Below, piece after piece: positions 37,701 through 48,900 of a DNA stretch of 64,000 bases. The stretch spans positions 7,524,365-7,588,364 of the forward strand of contig NC_034421.1 of NCBI RefSeq assembly GCF_002078875.1. The letters run 5' to 3'. How positions within the stretch are numbered: the stretch's first letter is position 1; each line of letters opens with the position of its first letter. The translations under genes and the position numbers were made by a program. Source of the DNA: Numida meleagris. Its lineage: Eukaryota; Chordata; Aves; Galliformes; Numididae. The notes under the pieces were generated by a model that saw only the letters and a list, made by a program, of their open reading frames with translations, did not search any database and was not told the DNA's origin.

Positions 37701-40700
37701 TGGCAACTAATTCTTGAAACACATCTCAGATTTCCATTCATTTTAAGAGAGTACCTCCACAAATGATGTTATTTACTAATTAGTAACAGACATACTTACT
37801 GTTTTTCTGAACAATTCTAGTTCATTTTCTGCATAGTCAGATGCCATTTTAGTAATTTCAGTTTCTGCCATATTCACCTACCAAAAAAATAATTGTGAAA
37901 GATCCTCCAGGGTAAAGACGACATCATCTTAAAATTAAAAGAATGTCATTTCTTTAAGTGGCATGAAAGAGGCTATTCCTTAAAGTTGTTGGCTGAGTTC
38001 TGTCTTTACAACCCCTGACCCTTCCAGCCATACATGCCTCACAACTCCCTCTGCCCAGCCCAAATTCTTAAACAATTCCACCTGCCACCCGTGATAGCCT
38101 GGGACAAATGGAGATGGAAAAGTCTAGAAGAATTTAACTCCAATTTCTCAGCTTACAGTAAGCTAACAGAAAAGAAAATGTCAAATTCTGGCACAAAATG
38201 CAAAGTAATAAAGCATCATTAATTTATTCCACCGGGATAACAGTGCTGGACAGCAGCAGTAACTATTTTATAATACATGTTGTTTCATTTTGAAGAACAA
38301 CTACTGGCATTTCATATTCTTATTGTATGTTATTACTATTTATTATTCAGTCACCTTAATTAGCAAAATGACACAAATGATAAAAGCAGAGTCTAATAAT
38401 AGGAGACCTCCTCTGTGGTCTTTCCATATCATTATTTAACCTTTTCTCTTTGGCATTTGCATTTCAGAGCATCCAGGGAAATTCTCCTAGTTTATTCTTT
38501 AGCACCCCTTGATGTTAGGTTGCTTTTTGATTAAGAGAAAAAGAAAACTCGTGTTGGAGAGTTCTCCGTGTTTTCTAGCTTAAAAATTCCTCTTTAGATA
38601 GAAAACCTCCCATGGAAGATTTTACTTCAGCAATGTTTTTGCTAAATAAATCAGACGCTGGTGTGGGCTTTGCTGCCATGTTCCCTTCCCACACACCTAC
38701 ACTGCTAGCAGTTTATCTTCCCCCTTCCCCGTTCTACACGTAGCTTCTCCAGCAGCTGTCAGAATAACAGTGGAACAGCCCCACAAAAAAAATCAGGACA
38801 TGCTAAGGGCAGGTCTCATGCTGGCAGATATAGCCTTCAGTTCTACTTCCTCATGTAGCAGTTGTATTACACTGTAAGAAAGGATCCTAGATTGATTGAT
38901 CCTAAATCAATTTTACAAACACCCAAAAGGTGGCACGTAGCTCCAGTTTTTTGTCCAGGTTACTCACCTTTCATTAACACATTACTGAACACTTAATTTT
39001 ACATCAGACACACAGGAGAATCTCCACAGTGTATCTATCCATGTACTCGTTACGAGAAGCTTAACACCACGAGATGGCAGCACCTCCCGTACTTACCAAG
39101 GCATAATGAGTTTTCCCATCAACTTCAGACATTCCTTTCCGGATCTGCATGAACAAAGGCTGTAGCTGGTTGTTGATCGTAGTGATGAAATCATCCAGTT
39201 TATCTTGTGCATAGTAGACTGAAAATATGAAAGAAACACAGAGGGAAGAAAAAATAAAACATCTTGTTTTGTTTAATCTGCTTAAACTAGGTGAAACTGT
39301 AGCAGTTTTAGAGGTAGAACTCAAGTCCATTAAGCGCAGTTACACAATGTAATTGATTTCTTTAATTCATCAACAGCAAATTCCTTATTCCTTTGTTTCC
39401 TGTTTCATAAACTAGTGGTACGTAACAAGCTGCATGCCAGCAAATGTAACATTCTAGCTTCGTAGTTATACTGTTAATACTTTGTGTTGTGCTTTATAAG
39501 CAAATGAAATAGTACAAAAAGTTTTATCATAGACATAATTCAGATGAACTTTGGAGTAATTTTGTAGAAGCATGTGCTGAGACTTATGCTTGCACAGCAA
39601 TAGCATGCACCCTCTAAAGTTTTCATCCAAAAAAAAAAAATGACAGTGGCAAAACTCCTGCTGACTTTGAGTGTTAGTTCACTCACAGTTCATAACTTTA
39701 GAAACACAACTGATGTTTCAAAAATAGCTACCAGTTATACTATTTGCAATTATAAGAGTCAATTACTAGTGTAACAGCATTAAACAAAGGTCCCAAGCTC
39801 AAAACCCCACTGTACTGTACAGTATAATACAATGCAAAAACATCACTCAGGATACTCCTGCCCAGGAAGCTCATTAAATAAGTGTCCATAAATGGACAAA
39901 AACAGACAGCAATAGTAAATTAATATTAAAATGTGTGAAATTTTGACCCATTGTCTTGCCTGGCACCTCTGAGCAAGAAACACTCTGTGTAAATCAAGTT
40001 CAGTGAGAATTAACGATGCTCTAGAAAAAGAGAAGGTGAAAGATAACACGTATACTCTTCCATAACATTTTGAGATGAATAGCTGCTCTATTAGATCAAA
40101 AATGGTATAAGCCCTCCTGTAGCAATCAGAAAAACCAACACAATAGAAAAGGCATTACAAAAGAGGTGGAAGGACTAGCATGATAGAAAGGCGCCTACAA
40201 GGAAAGGGAAGTGGATCACTCACCTATATCAGAAGATTCTGGGCTCAGAGGGAAAAGCTTCCACCAAGAAGGGATCTCCACAAAGAGACCCTTCCTCGGT
40301 GGCAGTCAGCCCTTAAATGAGGCCTAAGAGGGGTGGAGCCTGGCTCCAGGCCTTCCAGTCACACAGTGAATTGCCTTCACCTGTGCTCCCAGGGCTGGCT
40401 GGGTCTTTCCTCCAGGTGCTCAATCAGGAGTTCAGGCCGTGACTCAACAGTGCCCATACACTCCCCATACATATTTAATGGAGAACAGACCACATGAAGA
40501 GCTACAGTTTAAGATCTGAGAAGCCTACCATTCCAGACTCAGAATACCCTTTACTATTTGCAAAAACACTCAGCTTCCACCCACAAAACAGTTCTTGTTT
40601 GGGAAGCTGTACCACCTGATTGGATTAGAAACCATTTATTCAAATGTTATTACTGAAAACCAGCTACTTACTAAGTATGCTGAGATATTACAGAGTACTG

Positions 40701-41098
40701 TGGTCTCCATTCACTGAGTATCCAATATCAAGTTTTTTAAAATACGTAACCTGAAAAAGCATCTTTGCTAAAAATAAAAGCGCTGTTATAAGGTTTTGTT
40801 TTGCTGTTTGTTAACTCTGAGGAAAAAGAGAGAAAAACTCACGCCACTGAAGTTTTCTGGTTTGTTTCAAAGTTTTTTTAGCTAGCACACACTTTCCAGA
40901 ACTGTAATTATTTACAAGTTGCACCATGAAAAAAAGAGTGCTCCCATCTCCCCGCATTTCTTTCCAGAAGAAAGACCCACCTTTACTGATGTCACAACAG
41001 CGCCTGTGTAACCTCCTCGCCTCTGCTCCCTCCATTATCCCATGCGACATCAGGACCTGCAAGAACCGCCGATGAGCGTCGGACATCGGAGCCGTCAT
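34725..41098 (-). CDS. NSMCE1: SMC5/6 complex subunit NSE1 (NSMCE1), RING-like E3 component
   Basis: Seven coding exons on the minus strand: 41098-40981, 39218-39097, 37877-37800, 37238-37092, 36125-36009, 35343-35223 and 34789-34725 (stop TAG). They join in frame to 255 residues (human 266). NSE1 pairs with the MAGE protein NSE3 and with NSE4 in the SMC5/6 complex, which acts in DNA repair and chromosome maintenance in the nucleus. Diagnostic peptides are [55 protein letters not shown] and [15 protein letters not shown]. The C-terminal variant RING shows C185/C188 (CNIC), C198/C201 (CETC), H206, C209 and C222/C225 (CPQC). The first ATG (41098) lies in an exon whose acceptor is near 41125; a second in-frame ATG at 41086 could also serve. 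The extra mammalian N-terminal residues are absent. The final exon encodes a divergent Ser/Lys-rich tail. Confidence 0.93.
40190..40480 (-). other. GC-richer insert of unknown origin in NSMCE1 intron
   Basis: In an otherwise AT-rich intron, about 290 bases are clearly richer in G+C ('aggcctaagaggggtggagc', 'ctgtgctcccagggctggct'). Read on the minus strand the stretch begins with TG-rich sequence, has a weak CATTTAAGGG TATA-like word (about 40315) and a donor-like 'ataggtgagtg' (about 40225). This could be an LTR-type or other transposable element fragment, or an alternative exon or promoter. I do not recognise a family. Confidence 0.3.
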
Positions 41099-41182
41099 CG
41101 CGACGTGCCTCCAGGTTTCAAGTGCTGCAAAACACGCAAGCTGCAATTAATGCACGTGCAAATTAAAAGCATGCATCTTGGA

Positions 41183-41294
41183 AAATAGTGTTTTGTAGCT
41201 GGGAATTTGCTCTATCCAATAATGCCATTGTGCTCTTCGTGTCTGTCGGCGTTTCCGTGGAAATAAATAGGAGGCGCTACTTTCAGAGCGACCC
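41183..41294 (+). mobile_element. mariner 3' end, copy B
   Basis: 'gttttgtagctgggaatttg', 'cattgtgctcttcgtgtctg' and 'ggaaataaataggaggcgct' ending 'ttcagagcgacc' match copy A at 27383-27492 at about four bases in five. They also fit the end of a mariner terminal repeat (TCGCTCTGAAAGTAGCGCCTCC on the opposite strand, comparable to GGTCACACCAAAAGCAGTGCC in copy A). No transposase coding sequence remains. It lies between the first coding exon of NSMCE1 and the CpG island, so within or next to the 5' untranslated part of that gene. Confidence 0.75.
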
Positions 41295-41637
41295 TCGTCT
41301 GTTGGGAAGAACGTTTCGAACAAAGTAACTGCACGTCAAGGCATTCCTGGACCAAGGAGCCCGACAAAGTTCCGGAAACCTCCACACCGCGGGATCCAGG
41401 AACGGACCGAACCGGGAAGCTCCGCTCCGCGCCGAGGCGCGAGGGCCCCGCCCGCCCGGGGGCTCTGAGGTCGGAGCGCTGCCGCCCGCTGCTCCCCCCC
41501 GCACCCCCCAACCTCTCACGCTTACGGCAGTGCGAGCTGCCGGCTCAGCACTCTGGGCAGCAGCTGCAGGATGGACGTGAGGATCTACCGCAAAGTCCCT
41601 CTGCCGCCCTCCTTTCAGAGCGGGCAGCGGCTCCAGC

Positions 41638-41698
41638 GATCAGCTCAGCGATCGGCGCGGCCTCCTGCCATCGATCAGCTAGCTCAGCGATCGGCGCG
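41638..41698. repeat. short duplicated motif inside the CpG island
   Basis: 'gatcagctcagcgatcggcg' at 41638-41657 recurs, with a four-base insertion, as 'gatcagctagctcagcgatcggcg' at 41673-41696. This is a small local duplication. Confidence 0.7.
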
Positions 41699-41794
41699 CG
41701 GTGCCCGCCCTCAGCCGAGCGCGTGGCCGCGGAGAGACGGCGCTGTGATGGCGCCCCCTTGCGGCCGCGACAGGCGCTCCTGTGCCGGACGCGA

Positions 41795-41830
41795 GGGGCG
41801 GGGCTGGGGCTGGGGCTGGGGCTGGGGCGG
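41795..41830 (+). repeat. (GGGGCT)n run with G-quadruplex potential
   Basis: GGGGC followed by four GGGGCT-type units and a final GGGGCGG gives six G-tracts of four with loops of one or two bases. This arrangement favours a G-quadruplex on the plus strand. It also contains Sp1-like GGGGCGGGG. Confidence 0.8.
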
Positions 41831-42490
41831 TGCACGATCCCGGCGGAACGGAGAGGAGGGGTCCGGCCACGCCCGCAGCGGAAGAAGGGCGGGGTCACGA
41901 GGTTCGCTTCGGGTCCGGCGCTGCGGGGTCCTCCCGTAAAGCTCGGCCTGGCATCGTCTGCCCGCGGTCCGTGTGGGGCTGCCGCGTGCTCTCGGGCGCT
42001 CGGCGCCCGGTGCGGGAGTTGCGGAGGCGGGGCGCTGCGGGACGGGACCGCTGGCGGAGGAAGAAGGGCTTTGTGGGCGGTGGAGGCGGATCCGAGCGGA
42101 CTAGGTAGGGCGGCAGGTCCCCTTTGCTGCGTTGGGCGATGCGTCCGTGCGGGTGTCGGGCGGTGCACTCGGTGTGTGCCGGTTCCCCTCCGTACCCGTC
42201 CCGGGGCGGCGGTTCCGCGTTTCCGCTCTCGGCGCTGCCCGTGACGGCGGAGTTTGAGCCACTCGGAGAGGCCCTGCGGGTCCGCGCTGCGTGTAACCGC
42301 TGTTGGCATTCCTTCATGGATCACGGAGCTCTGCCCCGCCGGGCGTTCTAGCAGAGCGGTCTGTGCGGGCCCGGGCGCGGTGCCGCTCCCGTTGGGCTGA
42401 GCGGGCCGGGGCTGCGGGGGTCCCCGGGCTGCGCGCTGTCCCTCAGCGGCTTTCTGCGGACGCGTGTCCTGCGTTCGGGGAATTTGCCGC

Positions 42491-43154
42491 GGTGAACTTG
42501 CTCGGAAACAATGAATGTCCTTTTCCTGACACGCTGATTTCGTTCTTTAACAACTGTTCCCGGTACGGATGGATTGGAAGAGAGCTTAAGGCCAATTTGT
42601 GGTAGAGTCTCAAAACCGGATAGCAGAATCGATGGACCAGGGTGAGCTTCTCCAGGAGCTCAGCCCCAATTCCTTTCCTGCTGGAGTTTCCCTGGCTGTG
42701 TTCCATGATGAGTTTCTGCCGTGCTCGGTTTCATGGGCAAGTCTGAGTGATGTGTATGCGAAAGACTCCAGGGAACTAAACACGTGCATGAGTTGAGGTC
42801 CTGCTGACAGCCTGCGTGGATTCCCTGCCTGCCGAGGAGGGGCAGCGGGTTGGTTACCTCCCCCCACGCGGAGGCTGGGTGATGTTTTCATTGCTGCTGC
42901 TTGGGAAGCTGGCTGGGAAAGGTGGGTTCCTCTCACAGAGCGGTTGAGCTTGGCTGTGACCTCTCGGTTCCTCTGGTACTCCCCCCCCACCCCGCACTCT
43001 AGAGCAGGGTGCCCAGCCCCACGCCCCATGGGTTTGGAGGTCTCTGAAAGAGTGAAACTTCACGGCCTCTTGCAGTTCCTTCCCCTGAACTTAAAATCAG
43101 ATTTACTTTGCTGTAAATTACAAGGGTGGCACCGCGTTCTGCTCCAAGCTGTTC
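42491..43154. other. non-coding flank or first intron of IL4R
   Basis: Moderately GC-rich sequence downstream of the CpG island, with no recognisable coding exon or repeat. Short ORFs on both strands are unrelated to known proteins. Confidence 0.45.
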
Positions 43155-43642
43155 TGACACTGTGCCCAGTTCTGGGCTCGCCACTTGAATCCCCAGAGGG
43201 ATCTCTTAGAGAGAGGCTGGCAGAGTGCCATGGAGATGATGAGGGGCTCGAGCATCTCCCATACCGAGGAAGGGCTGGGAGACCTGGAGCTGTTCAGCCC
43301 AGGGAAGGGAAGGCTCATCGCTGTTTATAAACATCTAAGTGTGGGAATCAAGTCAGTGGGGGTGAGCTCCTTTCAGTGGTGAACAGCAATAGAACAAGAG
43401 GCAACGGGCACAAACTGGAACTCAAGAATTTGCGTACTAACACAAGGAAGAACTTTGCTGTCACAGTGACGGAGCACTGGCATGGGCAGCCCAGAGAGGT
43501 GGTGGAGGCTCTTTCTCTGGAGATGTTCGAGACCCACCTGGACGCCCAGCTGTGGAACCTGCTGTAGGGAACCTGCTTTAGCAGGAGGTCAAGCTCGATG
43601 ATCTCCAGAGGTCCCTTCCAACTCCACAGCTCTGTGATTCTC
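43155..43642 (+). mobile_element. CR1 LINE fragment, 3' part
   Basis: 'gcccagttctgggctcgcca', 'gatgatgaggggctcgagca', 'cctggagctgttcagcccag', 'acaagaggcaacgggcacaa', 'tggcatgggcagcccagaga', 'ctttctctggagatgttcga' and 'gatctccagaggtcccttcc' ending 'ctctgtgattctcct' follow an avian CR1 from late ORF2 into the 3' end. The copy is complete at the 3' side and truncated at the 5' side, and is better preserved than the others here. It lies in the probable first intron of IL4R. Confidence 0.92.
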
Positions 43643-45823
43643 CTCGGCATTCCTTTCAGGATGTCTTGACTCAGAGCTTTCCACAGCTTCTGCTGCTCTA
43701 AGCTGGAAGATCCCTGGAGCTGTCTTGGTGCTTCAGGTCCAGTTTTTCAAATTATGACCAAGCACTACGTTCATTATAGGTGATAAATGATGCATTGTTA
43801 ACACCCCTTGTTTTCTTCTATTGTCTCGATAAGAAAATATATTGGAATACAGAAACCCCAGCTTAAATTAAATATCTGGGACCGCACATACACACTGTGC
43901 GTTGCCTTTGACGGTCACACTGCATGTACAAGAGCTGTTGTTTGCAGTTATGTTCCGGTAGCTCTGCCACTTTGTGTTGGTGTGTAGAAAACAATGAGAT
44001 GAATTGGTTCATCAAAAACTTTCATCCCCTTGTTTTCGTATAAAAATATGAAAAGAACGTTGCTTTGTATTGTTGATCTCATGTTGGGTGGCAGTGACAG
44101 CCAACATATTAAACCAAAAGGAATAGGACAGGCTTTGCTTTAATAAGTTTTAAAATAGGGGGTGGTTCTGTCCAGTAGCAGCAAAGGTAAATTGAGCAGT
44201 CTTAGGTTGAAATGACCATTGTCAGTCTTTTGTGCATGAGTTACCCTTTGAGCACAAGTTTTGCAAATTATACCTGTAGGTTAAAGATTACCCTAATTTA
44301 CTTAAAGGCCTATAGCAGAAATTACTGCTTTTCTAGATATTGAATGAAATCTATTCAGTCATATCTTTTTCTCCTTTTTTTTATTCCTTCTTCCTCAGCA
44401 GACAGGGACGATTGGATCTGCTGATCCCAGCATGGAAGCAAAGCCAACAGACAGAGCTGCTTCCAGCCCCAATACAAGTCTTTTATAGTTTCTGGGAAAG
44501 TCACTTAAGCCTCTTATACCTTATTTCCTCATATATATTGAGACTGGTAGGTTTGCTGTGTACTTGGTATTCTCTTTATGTGTCACGTATTTTATTAAGC
44601 TTGACATTTTTATGTCATTATCTGGCATAATCTTAAGAGCTAGCAGATGTTGAATTTTTGAATTTTGTCCCTTTGTGCTGGCTTTATGGTCTGTTTCATT
44701 ACTGTTTCGTCAAAGCTGTGGATTAACTCCATTTTTGTCAACACACACCGAGCGTTTTTCATACATCTGTGTAAATGTAATTTTTTTTTTTTTGCTGCCA
44801 TCTGTGGATTCATATATGTATATATGTGATACAGGATTCTTTGCCAGAGTTTTAAGGGTTTCTTATTAATTAACAATGGACTGGAAAGCAAACATGTCCT
44901 CTCATGAAAAGGAGAGGAAGAAAAAGAAAAGGAGAACGATGCCTTGTGCTGCAGTCATCTGCTCTTTATTTCTTCTCCCAAGCGGCAGAAAAACCATTTG
45001 TGTTCTTTTTCCAAAATGTTATTGCTGTACTTAGTTACATTTTCTGTTCCCAAATGTGAAAAGATCTGTTCTTGAGTAATAGCTTTCTTGCGTATTTATG
45101 GGAAACTTGCTTTTGAAGCTGGTCATCTTTTACTGGATGAGCAGTAATTGCTGCAGATAAGATCTCAAAACAGTTTCCATTCTGATGTTCTGTTTTCACT
45201 CAGTGTTCTTATCTCTGGACCTGTAAGAACGAAAGCTTCAGGAGCTTGTATTAAAGAGTGATCAATTACACATGTGGGAATAGGAGTAGTACTGTACCTC
45301 TTCTGATCGGCACTGCAAGTTGGGTTATGAATTGGTTATCTCAGGGCTGACTGGCATACCAAAGCAGTGATTCACTGTACAAGAAGTACTCACACTGTTA
45401 AATATGTTGAAGATATTAGCGTTCTGTTGGTATTGTCTCCCTTGTGTTTATTCTGGCTGACAGAAAGCGGCTGTGCTTCAGAATCCTCCCGGTTTTTGAG
45501 ATGAGTTATTTGAGGGAATATGGCTTTGGTAGCATGCCTCAGGCTCCACGTTCTTACACGGATATGGCATCCACATGCATACTTGCAAAAGGTCATTAAA
45601 TAATGCCTCGGCTAATTACTTAACAAGGTTATGCCACAGTGGGGTTTCCTAGTGCTTGGCGCACTTCTAGCTCATTTGTATTACCTTAATTCGCCTACAC
45701 TTCTCGCAGAGCAGATTTTTGGGGGGATATGAATCCTAACATCTAGCAAAGCAGCAGAGAAGAACTGTGCCCTTACTTTAATTGGGACTGATATAAGCTT
45801 ATAATATTGTAATCTTGTTGCAG
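43643..45823. other. probable IL4R intron upstream of the start-codon exon
   Basis: AT-rich sequence with no recognisable coding exon. A polypyrimidine run followed by 'cttcctcagcag' at about 44390-44401 could be an acceptor for an alternative 5' untranslated exon, but nothing confirms it. A T-run is at about 44779-44792. Confidence 0.4.
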
Positions 45824-45931
45824 AATCTCAGCACAGCTTGCCTTCCTGAGCGCAGCCAGTGAAAATGATGGCAAGATTCCCTGCACTGTGTACCCTGTGG
45901 TTCCTTCTCTCTTCATATGCAACAGTTGAAG
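45824..45931 (+). other. IL4R: IL4R exon with start codon and signal peptide
   Basis: The acceptor is 'aatcttgttgcag' ending at 45823, followed by about 41 untranslated bases, then MMARFPALCTLWFLLSSYAT, a typical signal peptide with a hydrophobic core. The donor is 'gaag|gtacac' after 45931. At least one untranslated exon must lie upstream, most likely in the CpG island. Confidence 0.8.
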
Positions 45932-48900
45932 GTACACCTATGAATGTTCTTAAATTATTATACTTAAGTTTTTCCAGCAACTTTTTCTTGTGACTAGGAA
46001 TAACTAGCAGGCAACACTATTAACATTAAATAGTATAAAATCTCTAACCTCAAAAGCCAGAAATATCCATGTACTAAAATAAGTCTTAGATCTCTTTGTT
46101 TTATTGACCTTTTCCACATGGGCAAGAAAAAAATAGGAATTTGCAATAAGGAGAAACTGAGGTTTGGAAAGTCATCTCTCTGCTTCCCCGTTGCCTGATC
46201 TGTTCTGGGCACTGTGCTGCAAACAGGATGCTTGGCAGTGACCCAGCAACATCTCTGTAGAAATCTTGTAGGAGTCTCTTGTTTATTTCTATAGCTGCCA
46301 CTGCTTGCCATGTGCACTAACCAGCAATAGACCTGCGGGGACCTATGGGGGAAAAAAGCAGGAGCATATAGATCTGCTGTCAGCAGGCATCTGTCGGTCT
46401 GTGTTCTCCAAAGTGTGCAGTTAGAAGACTGAGTTGGCTGGATTTAAACAGATTTGGAGGACATTGTCTGTCAGACATTGTGTACAGGCACAAGGCAGAG
46501 TACAAGGACAGCTGACTTGCCTGTGGGGTCTTCTGTGTTCTTCTCTACACCTTTTTTGGTCTGGCAAAATGTGTAGCTGCATTAAGTCTTAGTGCTGCTT
46601 GTTAGTTAATGGCTCTTTTATGAAGTTCTTAATAAAGAGAAGTTATAAAGTCACGTTTTTCTGGCAGTGCGCCTTTATTCATTGAAAAATGAGTCTTACG
46701 TTTTACTTTCTGTAGCTTTTAAGTTGTGTCACAGAAATCTACAGTTTTTTTGGGTGTGTGTGTGTGTGCTAGTTTTTTAAAGCCAACCAAAACAGTTAAA
46801 GTAAAAAATAGCCTGTTCAAAAAAAAAAAACAACAAAAAAAAAAAAACCAAGATTTCTTAGCCATTTTCTTATATGCAGTGAGTTCAGACACGCTCCTAA
46901 TGCTGGGGGAATTTTTCAGTTTGAATTAATGAGAAGGATGAAGGTTTGTAAAGAACATATACTCTTGTCAGCTGATGTAGGTAGATTTGCTGTAAGTTAC
47001 CTTCGTCAACGTTTAATTTCACAGGTGCCCACCCCCCTGGTTAATGATATGTTTTAAGTTCCTTTGTATTCCAGTTGAGGATTAAAAAAACGAAATCCAG
47101 TGTTTCAGTTCCCTTTTCTAACTGCATGAACTGAAAGCAAACTCTTTACGGAATGTGGATGCAAAAGAAACTTCCCAGAGATTAGGTGTGTTTTTTTTTT
47201 TAAAAAGAAACTTTGTACCAGAGATGAGGAAGGGGAAAAGGTCACAGGAAGAGAGTACAGAAAATAATTCAGAGTGCTGGGAATTCATGAGCACCGTGAA
47301 AGGCAAGATAAACTGCTGATCAGCTTAATGCAGCAGGAAGAGCTTCATTTAATTCAGGTGTTCTCAAAATGGTAATGTTTCAGTATGTGAATGATAAAAT
47401 TTACCTTTAAATGGATTAGAATGTTAGTGTTTCTTTCAGAAGTCTATCTTAAAGTGAAAGTAAGGAAGACACAAACAGTAATAAAGGGCAGCACATTATA
47501 AACAGCAACAGGATAAATGGTAGTTCTTGTTTGAAATAAATGAGCTGTGTTAGTGTTGTAGTAGTGCAGATGCTGAGTCTTCAACTTGCTGCAGTTGGGA
47601 TGATTTTTGCTTTTGTCTCACTGGTTCACTTGTTTGGTGTGTTTTGTTGTTTGTTTTCCTTTGGTTTTGTTTGTCTTTGAAGAGCCATGGACGTTTCAGA
47701 ACAAAAGGGAGCAAACACCGTACTGCATGCAGGAAGGATACGAGTGATAGCTCTCATAGATTAGTTACGAGGGCAAGATATTTATCTTACGAAAAACACT
47801 TTCTAAATATCAAACAACAATGAAACCACAAACTGCAGCCAGCTCTAGGTTTATGCCAGTTGATGTATCAGACAACTTCTATCGTGATTTTCACTGACAA
47901 TGTGAATAATTCTTTGGCAATGTTGTACGTCCTCATTTGCATAAGTGAGCCTCGTTAACATTTCTGAGCTCATTCAGGTGATCCAGGACTCCTCGTTAAT
48001 GAAGTTTTATGGGAGGCTTTGTAGAAAGACAAGTGAAAGCGATGCGCGTGTGAAATGAGTGTGAGAGACCACATGCTGGTAGTGGTAAATGATTAAGTGT
48101 TTCTTTGAGTCGGATTTCTATTGAAGTACCACAGGATGCAGTGGTAAATCCTGTTGTTTGTGATGTACCAGTGCACCCCAAAGGGGAACTGACCATCGTA
48201 TGTATTGCGTTTGCAGATACTGCACTGTATCAGAGTGTGCATAAGCTGCATCAGAAAATACGACATAAAGGGACCACAGAAAAAGAGAAACGTGGGAGGA
48301 ATAGAATCAAATTAAGTACTTAGGAAAAGAAAAGCTTTTGCTTTGGAGGAATAATTTGAAACAGGCACCCACTGAGATAACTCCTGCAGTAGCTGGTGGG
48401 CCTTACAGGATGTGAATTGTTGGCAACTAATCATAAATTTGCAATGTAAATGACAAGAATGGAGAGTTAGTAATGTGCTAGGCCATGTGAGCAGGAATGT
48501 TTACATACTGCAGAGAAACCAAATCATGTATTTATATGGCCCTTGTGTAATTGTCAACAGAAAGCTTCTAGCAGTGTAAGTAAAGAAACTCCAAGAAAAA
48601 ATACCAATTAAAAGAATCCTGAAAACCAACCAAAGATATTCTAAGTTTTAATGGGGAATTGAGGGAGAGAAGAGTTAGATCTGCAGTGAGGAACTGTTGA
48701 AGGGAGGCAGAAGGTATGAGCTTAGGAAGCTTACAATCTTTGTAGATAAAGCATGAATTCAGGTGTGTAGGCAGTGAGCTTGGTCTGACTATTACTTGGC
48801 TGCATTTTGTCTTTTGAATTTAATTATTTTTTTAATGTTTTTGCTTTGTTCAATTTACTCATCTGATTTTCATGCATCTCATTATGTGTTGCTTCTCCTT

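Larger units (their letters stand above)
41390..42490. promoter_or_regulatory. CpG island, probable divergent NSMCE1/IL4R promoter
   Basis: About 1.1 kb of dense CpG sequence lies between the NSMCE1 (minus) and IL4R (plus) coding starts, with several Sp1-type GGGGCGGGG words and no TATA box. The NSMCE1 transcription start is probably near its left side and IL4R exon 1 near its right side; 'gcggactag|gtaggg' at about 42104 is one donor-like site. Long open frames on both strands (up to 259 codons) are composition artefacts of high G+C, since none resembles a protein and they overlap each other. The start sites themselves cannot be fixed by eye. Confidence 0.65.

Noticed and set aside
41545..42324. 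259-codon minus-strand open frame and several overlapping plus-strand frames in the CpG island
   Set aside because: High G+C removes stop codons by chance. The frames overlap on both strands, are Arg/Pro/Ala/Gly-rich and match no family.
43185..43650. Open frames on both strands at about 43.2-43.6 kb
   Set aside because: They fall inside a CR1 LINE copy.
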